A program made the translations under genes and the position numbers. Positions 5,748-14,462 of a DNA stretch of 15,766 nucleotides are shown piece after piece. The stretch is from Lachnospiraceae bacterium. Its GTDB lineage: Bacteria; Bacillota; Clostridia; Lachnospirales; Lachnospiraceae. The notes below the pieces were generated by a model. That model was not told where the DNA came from. It saw nothing but the letters and a program-made list of their open reading frames with translations, and made no database searches. Every line of letters begins with the position of its first letter. Positions within the stretch are counted from its first letter, which is position 1. Where the stretch lies: positions 1 to 15,766 of the forward strand of contig CAAGKE010000107.1 in NCBI GenBank assembly GCA_900770325.1, in the 5' to 3' direction.

Positions 5748-5753
5748 AGTATG
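5747..5753 (-). promoter_or_regulatory. Sigma-G/F-like -10 element for spoIVB
   Basis: Minus-strand CATACTA fits the forespore -10 consensus CATNNTA. spoIVB is transcribed by sigma-G (and weakly sigma-F) in B. subtilis. No convincing -35 (GNATR) is visible; GTGTG at 17 bp is weak. The start site would lie inside the recN terminator stem. Confidence 0.35.
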
Positions 5754-5774
5754 TGAGGTTTCTATAAATCCACA

Positions 5775-7451
5775 CTAGTATTTTTTTGTTCTTTCTGCCA
5801 ATTCCTTCATCTCTCTGGCATTTTCATATACTGTTCGGGTAATCTGTACCCCGCCCAAAATCCGGGCCAGTTCTTCAATACTTTCTTTCTGATCCAGGGC
5901 ACGTACCGAGGTAATGGTTTTCCCGTTTTCCGCCCGTTTTTCAATTGCCAGATGCCAATCCGCCATGGCGGCGATCTGGGCCAGATGAGTAATACAGATT
6001 ACCTGATGATCTCTGGCAATCACTGCCATTTTTTCCGACACCTTTTGGGCTGTCCGTCCGCTGATACCTGTGTCGATCTCATCAAAAATCAACGCGCCTA
6101 TGGCATCCCGCTCTGCCATAACAGACTTGATGGCAAGCATGATTCGTGACAGCTCACCCCCGGAGGCAACCTCCTGCAGAGGACGCAGCGGCATACCCGG
6201 ATTGGTGGAGATCATAAAGCAGACCTCATCCCATCCAAGGGTTCCAGGCTCCTTTAATCTGGTAAATTCGATCGTAAACTGTACATCCAGAAAATTCAGT
6301 TCTACCAGAGCCTTCCGGATCTGCTCCGCCAGCAGCCTGGCATGAGCTTTTCGAATCTCAGAGATCTCCTCTGCCACCGCAAAAAGCTTTCTCCGGCTTT
6401 CCTCCTTCTGTTTTTCCAGGGAAGCCAGATAGGACTCATAATCTGTCAGTTGATTTAGTTTTTCCTGTTTATCTTTCTGGTATTCCAGAATATCCTCAAT
6501 CGTTCTCCCATATTTTGCCTTTAAATGATTGATCAGATCCAGACGCTTTGTAATCTGGTCGAACCTTTCCCCGTCGTAGGAAAAATCATCCAGATATCCG
6601 GACAGGCTGCGGCCAAAATCATTCATCAGATCTTCGATCTGCATCAGCTCCTGATGCAGCTCCTCCAGCCCTTCGTCATATTGTGTCACACTGCCCAGAC
6701 TGCGCAGTGCCCGTCCAAGCTGGTCTGCTGCCCCATTCCCGCCATCTGTAAGCTGCTCAGTCTCATGGAGCGCTTCCATGATTTTCTGTCCATGGGACAT
6801 TCTGGTATAATCCCGCTCCAGCTCCTCATCCTCTCCGATACGAAGTCCGGCCTCCTGGATCTCTTCTATCTCATAGGCCAGAAAATCCATCTGCTTTGCC
6901 CGGTCTGAGCCTTCTGACAAAGCTTCCTGCAGTTTACCGCATATCTGCCGGTATTCCTGACAGGCTCTTTCACAGTTTTCTTTTCTTTCGCCCAGATCAT
7001 CTCTGGCAAATTCATCCAGGATCAGAAGATGATTTCGGGAATACAGCAGGGACTGATGCTGATGCTGACCATGGATATCGATCAGATCTGACGCCAGCTC
7101 CCGCACAAAGGAAATATTTACTGTCTCTCCATTTACCCGGCTAATGCTGCGCCCCTTCTGGTATTTTCTGGAAATAATGATCTGTCCGTCTTCCACCGGT
7201 ATCTCCATTTCTTCCATCTTTCGGAGCGCATTTTTATTTTTTGTTGCAAAGCAAAGCTCCACCAGGGCATACTCTGCGCCTTCCGGCACATAATCCTTAA
7301 AGCTGCCTGTTCCCAGAGCCACGTTTACTGAACCAATGATAATAGACTTTCCCGCTCCGGTTTCACCAGTAAGGATATTCAGACCGTCACCAAAGGTTAC
7401 TTCTTCCTCCTGTATCAATGCCATATTTTTTACATGTAAACTCTGCAGCAT
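5775..7451 (-). CDS. recN: DNA repair ATPase RecN
   Basis: This 558-residue cytosolic SMC-like ATPase acts early in double-strand-break repair, bridging DNA ends for recombination. The Walker A GETGAGKS is at 29-36. The middle (~155-375) is rich in charged heptads, consistent with the antiparallel coiled coil. The ABC signature SGGELSR is at 430-436 and Walker B LIFDEIDTGISG at 454-465. Length and motifs are normal for the family. It begins 53 bp after argR, the usual argR-recN-spoIVB order in Firmicutes, and ends in an intrinsic terminator. A purine-rich AGGTAGAGAGAG precedes the ATG at 7451. Confidence 0.97.
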   Translation of the reverse strand: MLQSLHVKNMALIQEEEVTFGDGLNILTGETGAGKSIIIGSVNVALGTGSFKDYVPEGAEYALVELCFATKNKNALRKMEEMEIPVEDGQIIISRKYQKGRSISRVNGETVNISFVRELASDLIDIHGQHQHQSLLYSRNHLLILDEFARDDLGERKENCERACQEYRQICGKLQEALSEGSDRAKQMDFLAYEIEEIQEAGLRIGEDEELERDYTRMSHGQKIMEALHETEQLTDGGNGAADQLGRALRSLGSVTQYDEGLEELHQELMQIEDLMNDFGRSLSGYLDDFSYDGERFDQITKRLDLINHLKAKYGRTIEDILEYQKDKQEKLNQLTDYESYLASLEKQKEESRRKLFAVAEEISEIRKAHARLLAEQIRKALVELNFLDVQFTIEFTRLKEPGTLGWDEVCFMISTNPGMPLRPLQEVASGGELSRIMLAIKSVMAERDAIGALIFDEIDTGISGRTAQKVSEKMAVIARDHQVICITHLAQIAAMADWHLAIEKRAENGKTITSVRALDQKESIEELARILGGVQITRTVYENAREMKELAERTKKY

Positions 7452-7504
7452 ACTCTCTCTACCTGAACTCTCATCCGTAATCCTGTATTAAAACAAAACA
7501 TCTT

Positions 7505-7969
7505 TTATATCCGATGGCCTTCTCCCACAATTTTTCGGATCTTTTCCATCACCTGAACGGTTTCTTCCACGCTCCGGACCGCACACATGATGGTATCATC
7601 TCCCGCGATACATCCGGCCACTTCCGACCAGTGCATGGCATCCAGTGCCGCTGCAACAGCCATGGCCATTCCGGATACCGTCTTTACCACCAGGATATTC
7701 TGGGCCATATCCATGGAAAGAAAGCCTTCCCGCAGGACCCGAAGATATTTCTCGTTCATCCCTGACTGTCCGGAATGCATCACCGCATATTTCTGTCTCC
7801 CATCACTGAGGGCGATTTTCGTCAGCTTCAGATCCCGTATATCCCTTGAGATCGTAGCCTGGGTCACACGAAAGCCTTCCTTCGTCAGGTACTCCGCCAG
7901 TTCTTCCTGTGTCTCAATATCATATTTACTGATCAGATCAATGATCTTTGCCTGTCTTCCTACCTTCAT
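7505..7969 (-). CDS. argR: Arginine repressor ArgR/AhrC
   Basis: This 154-residue transcription factor represses arginine biosynthesis and activates catabolism when arginine binds its hexamer. The N-terminal winged helix-turn-helix (about 1-65) contains QATISRDIRDLKL (38-50). The C-terminal oligomerisation and arginine-binding domain carries the GDDT motif (123-126) and CAVRS. I start it at ATG 7969 because GGAG lies six bases upstream; an ATG four codons earlier (7981) directly abuts the AGAAGG and is less likely. It lies between nadK and recN, as in many Clostridia. Confidence 0.96.
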   Translation of the reverse strand: MKVGRQAKIIDLISKYDIETQEELAEYLTKEGFRVTQATISRDIRDLKLTKIALSDGRQKYAVMHSGQSGMNEKYLRVLREGFLSMDMAQNILVVKTVSGMAMAVAAALDAMHWSEVAGCIAGDDTIMCAVRSVEETVQVMEKIRKIVGEGHRI

Positions 7970-8003
7970 ACCAGTCTCCATCCTTCTATCTGGGTATCAC
8001 TTT

Positions 8004-8047
8004 CCATACGCGTTACGGTTCACGTTGTTTCACAGTAACCCATACGC
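8004..8047. repeat. Miniature palindromic element with 8-bp flanking direct repeats
   Basis: A 28-bp near-palindrome (8012-8039) begins GTTACGGTTCACG and ends TTTCACAGTAAC. It is flanked on both sides by the exact octamer CCATACGC (8004-8011 and 8040-8047), as expected for a target-site duplication. Its ends match the end of the larger repeat at 15562 (GTTACTGTTCAC) and a similar element at 14299-14325. Confidence 0.65.
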
Positions 8048-8076
8048 ACCACAGCTCTGCTGCGAAATCCATTCCA

Positions 8077-8934
8077 TCAATTCATTTTATTCCGAAGTAT
8101 CTCCACAAAGCTTGTATGATTTATCTTCACCAGATGCATCGTTTTCTCTGATTTCGTTATCCGGATCCGGTTTCCCACATTCAGCATTACGGAAGTATCC
8201 CCGTCAAAGGTGGCTTCCGCTCCCTCATTCTCCAGCGTGGGACTGCCTCCCAGTTCCACCGTGATCTCCACGTTGTCCGGAAGTACAATGGTCCTTGAAT
8301 TCAGGGTATGGGGCGCAATAGCAGTCAGCAGCATTAAGGAAGCATTGGGGGCCACAATGGGGCCTCCCGCCGAAAGGCTGTAGCCTGTGGAACCGGTGGG
8401 GGTGGAAATAATGATCCCGTCTGCCCGGTAAGAACATAAAAACACATCATCCACATAAATATTAAAATCCACCACCCGCAAACGGCCTCTTCTGCCGATC
8501 ACGATATCATTCAGCGCCAGATCCTCCATCAGCTTTTTCTTATGATGGTAAGCGGTTCCGGTAATCATCATACGATCCTCAATGATATAATCCCCTTCTA
8601 TCATCTGGTCCAGCGCAAAACGGATATTCTTCCTTTCGATTTCCGCCAGATATCCCAGCGTCCCCATATTGATCCCAAGAAGAGGAAGTCCTGTATCCAC
8701 CAGATCCCTGGATGCCTGCAGCAGCGTTCCATCGCCTCCCAGAACCAGTACCCCCTCCACATCGGGCGGGATACGGGATGCATCCGTATATTTATAGGAC
8801 TTTCCCGCTCCATGGCCGGCGCTATCCTGAACATAGCATATTTTGCCTTTTTCTTCCAGATACTTTTTTATAAAATTTGTGGTCTCCAGCTCAGGATCCT
8901 TCAAATGGTTTGTAATCACATAAAATTTATCCAT
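8077..8934 (-). CDS. nadK: NAD kinase
   Basis: This 285-residue cytosolic enzyme phosphorylates NAD to NADP using ATP or polyphosphate. The GGDGT motif is at 66-70, NMGTLGYLAE at 89-98, LNDIVIGR at 141-148, and the conserved nucleotide-binding segment TPTGSTGYSLSAGGP at 178-192. Length is typical. The ribosome site before ATG 8934 is weak (GGGA). It lies between tlyA and argR, an arrangement common in Clostridia (Bacillus has ppnK elsewhere). Confidence 0.97.
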   Translation of the reverse strand: MDKFYVITNHLKDPELETTNFIKKYLEEKGKICYVQDSAGHGAGKSYKYTDASRIPPDVEGVLVLGGDGTLLQASRDLVDTGLPLLGINMGTLGYLAEIERKNIRFALDQMIEGDYIIEDRMMITGTAYHHKKKLMEDLALNDIVIGRRGRLRVVDFNIYVDDVFLCSYRADGIIISTPTGSTGYSLSAGGPIVAPNASLMLLTAIAPHTLNSRTIVLPDNVEITVELGGSPTLENEGAEATFDGDTSVMLNVGNRIRITKSEKTMHLVKINHTSFVEILRNKMN

Positions 8935-9015
8935 AATTTTTCCCGCATTTATCCCCGCAAATAACGAGTCAGGCAGAAGCCCTCCTCCAGACTGCTGCCG
9001 AAAGAGTCTCTTGAT

Positions 9016-9825
9016 TTATTTATCCAGAGTACCGTGTGCTTCTTCCACCACTTTACCGATGGAAAACGGCATACTCTCACACACGCTGCCCAGGGGTCTC
9101 TTCTGCAGCCACATCAGATACTCAATATTTCCCTCCGGTCCTTTAATTGGGGAAAATTCCAGTCCCTTTGTCTCAAAATCCAGGGAATGAGCAAATTCCG
9201 TCACCCGGGAAATCACCTCCTGATGCACCTTCGGGTCGCGTACTACTCCCTTTTTCCCCACCTTTTCCCGTCCCGCCTCAAACTGAGGCTTAATCAGACA
9301 GGCGATCTCTCCATCCTCCGTCATCAGTTCCCGAACCGCCCCAAGCACCTTCGTAAGGGAAATAAAAGAAACATCGATGGATACGAAAGCCGGAGGCTCT
9401 TTAATATCCTCCGGTACTACATAACGGATATTTGTCTTTTCCATACAGACTACCCGGGGGTCATTGCGCAGCTTCCAGTCCAGCTGCCCGTGCCCCACAT
9501 CCACAGAATATACCTTCACTGCTCCGTTCTGCAGCATACAGTCTGTAAAACCGCCGGTGGAAGCCCCCACGTCCATACAGACCTTTCCTTCCAGAGATAC
9601 ACCAAACTGTGCCATGGCCTTTTCCAGCTTCAGTCCTCCCCGGCTTACATATTTTAATGTATTTCCCCTGACCTCTATCGTCACTTTATCCTCAAACATG
9701 GTTCCGGCCTTGTCTTCCTTCTGGCCATCCACATAGACCTGGCCTGCCATAATCACCGCTTTGGCTTTCTCCCGTGAAAGTGCCAGTCCCCGGTTTACCA
9801 GCAGTACATCCAGACGCTCTTTCAT
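9016..9825 (-). CDS. tlyA: TlyA family rRNA (cytidine-2'-O)-methyltransferase
   Basis: This 269-residue protein has an S4 RNA-binding domain (~3-60, MKERLDVLLVNRGLALSREK) and an FtsJ/RrmJ-like methyltransferase domain. The SAM-binding DVGASTGGFTD is at 85-95, SIDVSFISL at 149-157 and LIKPQFE at 177-183. Mycobacterial TlyA methylates cytidines in 16S and 23S rRNA; older annotations call the family hemolysin. In Firmicutes the gene (yqxC) is located between dxs and argR, as here. The exact target in this organism is unproven. It begins 35 bp after dxs, with AAAGGA upstream. Confidence 0.92.
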   Translation of the reverse strand: MKERLDVLLVNRGLALSREKAKAVIMAGQVYVDGQKEDKAGTMFEDKVTIEVRGNTLKYVSRGGLKLEKAMAQFGVSLEGKVCMDVGASTGGFTDCMLQNGAVKVYSVDVGHGQLDWKLRNDPRVVCMEKTNIRYVVPEDIKEPPAFVSIDVSFISLTKVLGAVRELMTEDGEIACLIKPQFEAGREKVGKKGVVRDPKVHQEVISRVTEFAHSLDFETKGLEFSPIKGPEGNIEYLMWLQKRPLGSVCESMPFSIGKVVEEAHGTLDK

Positions 9826-9860
9826 TTTTCTGCCGTTCCTTTCCCGTTTTTTGCAACAGT

Positions 9861-11756
9861 TCAGTGATCTTCCCTGCTGTCTTCTGCCTGCTGCATTCCC
9901 ACATACTCCGCAACGATCCTCTTTACAGTAGAATCCGCATCAATACAGGTCTCCTTTTTCAAAACCTCCACATTCCCGTGTTCCACATAATCGTCCGGCA
10001 GTGCTACATTGATCACCCGGACATGACTGCCTATATCGTTCAGATATTCCAGCACCCGGTCACCCAATCCGCCGCTTCTTACATTTTCTTCCATCGTCAC
10101 AAGCAGCTGATGTTCTCTGGCCGTCTTTGCCAGCAGTTCTTCATCCAGCGGCTTCACAAACCGTACATTGATCAGGGTACAGCTATATCCCATATCTCTC
10201 AGACGGGAACGTACCTCCACTGCGGTTTCCACCATACTGCCTACTGCCAGCAGAGCAATTCCGCATTCATCATACAGGACCTCGCTTTTTCCCAGGACAA
10301 CCGGTGCCCGGAAATCTCTCAGGCCGTCATATGCCTCACCTCTGGGATAACGCACCGCCACCGGTCCGTCATAATCCACCGCAAACTTCAGCATGTCCGA
10401 CAGTTCCCATTTATTCTTAGGTGCCATGACACACATATTGGGGATGCTGGAAAGATAGGAAAGATCAAAGATCCCCTGATGTGTTTCTCCGTCACTGCCC
10501 ACCAGCCCGGCCCGGTCAATGGCAAAAATAACATGCAGATTCTGAATGCACACATCATGAATGATCTGGTCATAGGCCCGCTGCAGAAACGAGGAATAGA
10601 CCGCCACCACAGGAAGCATTCCGGACACTGCCATTCCGGCAGCAAAGGTAACCGCATGCTCCTCCGCGATGCCCACATCAAAAAGGCGGTCCGGATACAT
10701 ATTCCGGAAACGCTTCAGCCCTGTTCCATCCGGCATGGCTGCCGTAATAGCCACCAGCTCTGGCACTCTTGCCCCCAGCTTGCACATAACTGTAGAAAAA
10801 ACATCCGTATAATTTGCCTTTTTCTTTTTCTTTTTTGGCACACCCGTCTCAATATCAAAAGGCTCCGCACCATGAAAACGGGCAGGATGACGTTCTGCCG
10901 GAAGATACCCCTTCCCCTTTTTGGTCTTGACATGAACCACCACAGCTCCGTTGACCCGCTTCGCCTCCTGGAAGATCCGTACCATCTGGGAAATGTTATG
11001 TCCATCCACCGGCCCCAGATATTTCAGCCCCAGCTGTTCAAAAAACATCCCCGGTAAAATGATCTGCTTCAGTCCCTGCTTTGTTGAACGGATACGCTCC
11101 ACCATCCGGTTCCCATAAATGGGGATCCGGTTTAACGTATTTTCCACACCGGTCTTCAAACCGGTATATGCGTCAGAAGTTCTCAGACTGCTGAGATAGA
11201 CAGAAAGCCCTCCCACATTTTCTGATATGGACATTTCATTGTCATTTAATACAATAATAAAGTTCGTCTTGATCTGTGCCGCATTATTCAGCGCCTCATA
11301 AGCCATACCTCCGGTCATGGAGCCGTCTCCGATGACGGAAACCACGGAATAGGTACATCCCTGCAGATCTCTGCCTCTGGCATACCCCAGCCCGGCAGAA
11401 ATAGAGGTGGAACTGTGTCCGGTATCAAAAGCATCACAGGCGCTTTCTTTCCTCTTCGGGAAACCGCTCATCCCTCCGTATTTTCTCAGGTCGTCAAAAC
11501 CATCCTTTCTTCCGCTGAGAATCTTATGGGTGTAAGACTGATGTCCCACATCCCAGATAATCTTATCCTCCGGCAGATGAAAGGCCAGATGCATGGCCAT
11601 AGTCAGCTCCACGACCCCCAGATTGGAGGCAAGATGTCCGCCGTTCACACTGATTTTCTCGATCAGAAACTGCCGGATCTCTTCTGCCAGAAGCGGAAGC
11701 TCTTCTTTTTCTAATTTCTGAATATCATTGATCTGATTTATTTTCTCAAGTACCAT
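9861..11756 (-). CDS. dxs: 1-deoxy-D-xylulose-5-phosphate synthase
   Basis: This 631-residue thiamine-diphosphate enzyme condenses pyruvate and glyceraldehyde 3-phosphate to DXP, the first step of the MEP isoprenoid pathway. The thiamine-diphosphate motif GDGSMTGG is at 143-150 with NDNEMSIS at 171-178. DVGHQSY lies near 69, DVGIAEEHA at 361-369 and DRAGLVGSDGETHQG near 415-429. A run of six lysines (309-314) marks the linker between the first two domains. ATG 11756 is preferred, with AGAAGG eight bases upstream; a GTG two codons earlier is too close to it. It starts 37 bp after ispA, placing early and later isoprenoid steps together. Confidence 0.97.
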   Translation of the reverse strand: MVLEKINQINDIQKLEKEELPLLAEEIRQFLIEKISVNGGHLASNLGVVELTMAMHLAFHLPEDKIIWDVGHQSYTHKILSGRKDGFDDLRKYGGMSGFPKRKESACDAFDTGHSSTSISAGLGYARGRDLQGCTYSVVSVIGDGSMTGGMAYEALNNAAQIKTNFIIVLNDNEMSISENVGGLSVYLSSLRTSDAYTGLKTGVENTLNRIPIYGNRMVERIRSTKQGLKQIILPGMFFEQLGLKYLGPVDGHNISQMVRIFQEAKRVNGAVVVHVKTKKGKGYLPAERHPARFHGAEPFDIETGVPKKKKKKANYTDVFSTVMCKLGARVPELVAITAAMPDGTGLKRFRNMYPDRLFDVGIAEEHAVTFAAGMAVSGMLPVVAVYSSFLQRAYDQIIHDVCIQNLHVIFAIDRAGLVGSDGETHQGIFDLSYLSSIPNMCVMAPKNKWELSDMLKFAVDYDGPVAVRYPRGEAYDGLRDFRAPVVLGKSEVLYDECGIALLAVGSMVETAVEVRSRLRDMGYSCTLINVRFVKPLDEELLAKTAREHQLLVTMEENVRSGGLGDRVLEYLNDIGSHVRVINVALPDDYVEHGNVEVLKKETCIDADSTVKRIVAEYVGMQQAEDSREDH

Positions 11757-11793
11757 TCGCACTACCTTCTGTTTTTTCCGGTATTCTGTATTA

Positions 11794-12681
11794 TCAATAC
11801 TTTCTGTTAATCAGCCAGATCACCAGCTCCAGCAAAAATTCATCCTGGAAGGGCATGGCATCCAATCCGGCCAGTGCCCGTGCGGAAATCTCTTCCACAT
11901 CCATTCTGGCCTGATCCAGACCTTTCAGTGTCACATAAGTGGTTTTATGATTTTTCTCGTCACTGTTGATGGGCTTGCCCAGCATCTGCATCGTACTGGT
12001 CACATCCAGAATATCATCCTGTATCTGAAAAGCCAGCCCGATATCACTGCCGATCTTTTCAATCTGCTTAACCATCTCCTCTGAAGCGCCGGCCAGCACC
12101 GCTCCGATCATCATGGAAGCCTCGATCAGGGCACTGGTTTTCAGACGGTAGATAAAATCAAGCTGATCCCGGTTCAGGGGCTTGCCTTCCATTTCCACAT
12201 CCACCGACTGCCCGCCAATCATTCCATAGATTCCTGTCTTGGAGGCCAGTATCCCCAATGCCTTTCCCACTGCCGGATTATCCGGTTCCATACGAAAAGC
12301 CCCGGATACCGTCTCATACGCATAATTTAAAAGACCATCCCCGGCCAGTATGCCGAACGCTTCTCCATATACCATATGTGTAGTTTTTCTGCCTCTCCGG
12401 TATTCATCATTATCCATAGCAGGAAGGTCATCATGAATCAGAGAATGGGTATGGATCATCTCTATGGCTGCCATAAACGGCTCTATGACAGGACTGGTTC
12501 CTCCAAACATTTCATAGGTCTTCAGCATGAGAAGAGGCCGCAGACGCTTTCCGCCGGAAAGCATACTGTAATTCATGGCCTCCAGAAGACGCTTTTGATG
12601 TCCGCTCTCCTCCGGAAGATACCTGCGAATCACTTCATTGACCTGCTCCACCTTTTCCTTTAGCTCCTGCTCAAAATTCAC
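11794..12681 (-). CDS. ispA: Farnesyl diphosphate synthase (polyprenyl synthetase)
   Basis: This 295-residue trans-prenyltransferase elongates dimethylallyl diphosphate with isopentenyl diphosphate to C15 farnesyl diphosphate, feeding undecaprenyl and quinone synthesis. GGKRLRP is at 43-49, the first aspartate-rich motif DDLPAMD at 84-90 and the second DDILD at 222-226. The two-residue insertion in the first motif is typical of bacterial FPP synthases. The start is GTG 12681 (VNFEQEL), with GAGGAGG nine bases upstream; the GTG at 12690 touches that site. It overlaps the end of xseB by 11 bp, indicating translational coupling. Confidence 0.95.
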   Translation of the reverse strand: MNFEQELKEKVEQVNEVIRRYLPEESGHQKRLLEAMNYSMLSGGKRLRPLLMLKTYEMFGGTSPVIEPFMAAIEMIHTHSLIHDDLPAMDNDEYRRGRKTTHMVYGEAFGILAGDGLLNYAYETVSGAFRMEPDNPAVGKALGILASKTGIYGMIGGQSVDVEMEGKPLNRDQLDFIYRLKTSALIEASMMIGAVLAGASEEMVKQIEKIGSDIGLAFQIQDDILDVTSTMQMLGKPINSDEKNHKTTYVTLKGLDQARMDVEEISARALAGLDAMPFQDEFLLELVIWLINRKY

Positions 12682-12940
12682 TGATATCACCCTCCTCGTC
12701 CATTACCAGTACCTTTTTTTCCACCAGATCTATCTTGTTCCCGCACTGCCGGATCAGTTCCATTCCTTTTTGATAAATCAAAAAAGAATCCTCCAGAGAG
12801 GTCTCCCGGTCTTCCAGCGCTTCCATCATCTCATCCAATCGTTCAAAGGCTTCCTCCAGAGTCAGTTCCTCACCGGACTCCGGCACCGCACCGCGAAGTT
12901 TTTCTTCTGATTCCTGAATCTGTATCGTTTCCTTATCCAT
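12671..12940 (-). CDS. xseB: Exonuclease VII small subunit
   Basis: This 89-residue helical protein is the small subunit of exonuclease VII, which degrades single-stranded DNA together with XseA. The family core LTLEEAFERLDEMMEALE (27-44) followed by SLEDSFLIYQKGMELIRQC (48-66) is clear. I start it at ATG 12940, with GAGAGGA upstream, giving the usual length; an in-frame GTG at 12973 lacks a ribosome site. It follows xseA by under 60 bp and overlaps ispA. The ~25 residues before the core are longer than in many homologs. Confidence 0.93.
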   Translation of the reverse strand: MDKETIQIQESEEKLRGAVPESGEELTLEEAFERLDEMMEALEDRETSLEDSFLIYQKGMELIRQCGNKIDLVEKKVLVMDEEGDISEF

Positions 12941-12997
12941 CCGCAAGCTGTCCTCTCTTCCATACGCAGCCACACCATGCTGCTTTCGCCAAATTCC

Positions 12998-14215
12998 TTA
13001 CTGGCCTTTTTCTCCGTTCTCAGGTATCACCTGCTCTGCTGTCGCATCGATTCTTCCGTCTGCCAGATAAAGCCGGATTCTGTCTCCGGATTTTACTTTC
13101 CCGGCCCGCGTAATACGTTTTCCTTCTCCATCCGTCACAAACGCATATCCCTGCTCTAATTTCATCAGCGGGGAAAGCCCTTTCATCCGCTCAATGTCCA
13201 AAAGCAGACGGTTCCGGCAGGCATCCAGTCTGGATCTCATCAGGCTGCGGATCAGAGTCTCTTTTTCTGCCAGCAGCTGACGCTGCTCCCGTATCCTGCT
13301 CTGGGGGCTGTTCAGACGAAGCTGCAGGCGGTACTGCTCCAGCTTTCCCTTTGCCAGAGACAGCTTCTGCTCCATCAATCTGCAAAACTGATCTCTTTCC
13401 TGGTCAAGCTGATCCTGTATCTGCCTCATATCTGCTACCGCCAGCTCTGCTCCTGCAGAAGGGGTCGGAGCCCGCAGATCTGCTGCAAAATCCGCTATCG
13501 TAGTATCTGTCTCATGTCCTACAGCCGATATAATGGGCGTCCCACACTCAAAAATAGCCCGGGCCACGATTTCCTCATTAAAAGCCCACAGATCTTCGAT
13601 AGAGCCGCCGCCCCGTCCTGCTATAATCGTATCCACACCCAGCCTGTCCAGGGCAGCAATACCGCGGGCCACACTTTCCGCTGCTCCTTCTCCCTGCACC
13701 TTTGCCGGGTAAAGTATGATCTGTATCCCCGGATTCCTGCGCTTCGCGATCTGAATAATATCCCGCACAGCAGCTCCGGTGGGCGCTGTAACAACTCCCA
13801 GCCGCCGGATATACCTGGGAATAGGCTGCTTATACTCCTGGGCAAACATGCCCATTTCCTCCAGTTCCCGCTTCAGCGCTTCGAACCGCTCATAAAGTAC
13901 ACCCAATCCATCCAGCCGGATCTCCCTGGCATAAAGCTGATAGGTACCATCCCGCTCATAGATACTGATACTGCCGAACACTACCACCTGCTGTCCGTTT
14001 TCCAGCCTGAAAGCCAGATTCTTCCGGGAACTGGCAAACATGATACAGGAAATAGAACCGGTCTCATCTTTCAGAGAAAAATAAATATGCCCGGAGGTAT
14101 GATATTTACAATTGGAAACCTCACCCTTTACATAGATCCGGTTTAAAAGGAAATCCTGGGTGAACATCATTTTTATATAGGAATTAACCTGCCCTACTGA
14201 GTATATGCTGCTCAT
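12998..14215 (-). CDS. xseA: Exonuclease VII large subunit
   Basis: This 405-residue catalytic subunit is a metal-independent nuclease that acts on single-stranded DNA from both ends. The N-terminal OB-fold (~5-100) contains YVKGEVSNCKYHTSGHIYFS (28-47). The catalytic domain holds GVVTAPTGAAVRDI (140-153), RGGGSIEDLWAFNEE (201-215) and SAVGHETDTTIADFAADLRA (230-249). A long helical segment (~260-360) forms the arm that binds XseB. I start at ATG 14215 (MSSIYSVGQVNSYI), with GGAG five bases upstream, because homologs begin there; the 16 residues before it in the open frame are not typical. In Bacillus folD lies between nusB and xseA; here a 247-bp gap takes its place. Confidence 0.96.
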   Translation of the reverse strand: MSSIYSVGQVNSYIKMMFTQDFLLNRIYVKGEVSNCKYHTSGHIYFSLKDETGSISCIMFASSRKNLAFRLENGQQVVVFGSISIYERDGTYQLYAREIRLDGLGVLYERFEALKRELEEMGMFAQEYKQPIPRYIRRLGVVTAPTGAAVRDIIQIAKRRNPGIQIILYPAKVQGEGAAESVARGIAALDRLGVDTIIAGRGGGSIEDLWAFNEEIVARAIFECGTPIISAVGHETDTTIADFAADLRAPTPSAGAELAVADMRQIQDQLDQERDQFCRLMEQKLSLAKGKLEQYRLQLRLNSPQSRIREQRQLLAEKETLIRSLMRSRLDACRNRLLLDIERMKGLSPLMKLEQGYAFVTDGEGKRITRAGKVKSGDRIRLYLADGRIDATAEQVIPENGEKGQ

Positions 14216-14290
14216 ACCTTCTCCCATAACATACGTATTCTGATCCAGGAATACCGCCGGCATTCCTGCTGTAAGGCGCGCATCCGCTTT

Positions 14291-14333
14291 ACTAGTATGT
14301 TACTGTTCATGTTATTCACAGTAACACTGATAT
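14291..14333. repeat. Miniature palindromic element in the xseA-nusB gap
   Basis: A 27-bp near-palindrome (14299-14325) begins GTTACTGTTCATG and ends ATTCACAGTAAC, with perfect 8-bp outer stems. It is flanked by ACTAGTAT and ACTGATAT, which match at six of eight positions and may be a decayed target-site duplication. The sequence is closely related to 8012-8039. The rest of the 14216-14462 gap holds only an imperfect hairpin near 14352-14388 and no gene I can support. Confidence 0.6.
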
Positions 14334-14462
14334 CCCTCCATCTGCGCATCTATGCGATCCTCCGGAACCGCTCTCACAATCGGAGATCGTTTTCCTCCAC
14401 AGAGTCAAATATTCTGCTTACCATCTAAAAGGAGGGAGTCTTCGCGTCTGAGATGAGATCAT

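Noticed and set aside
9774..11057. 427-codon plus-strand open frame opposite dxs and tlyA
   Set aside because: It lies opposite clearly recognised genes with full motif sets; the Cys/His/Pro-rich composition is typical of an antisense shadow.
14352..14388. Imperfect hairpin in the xseA-nusB gap
   Set aside because: It has a bulge, a long loop and no U-run; too weak to call a terminator or RNA element.
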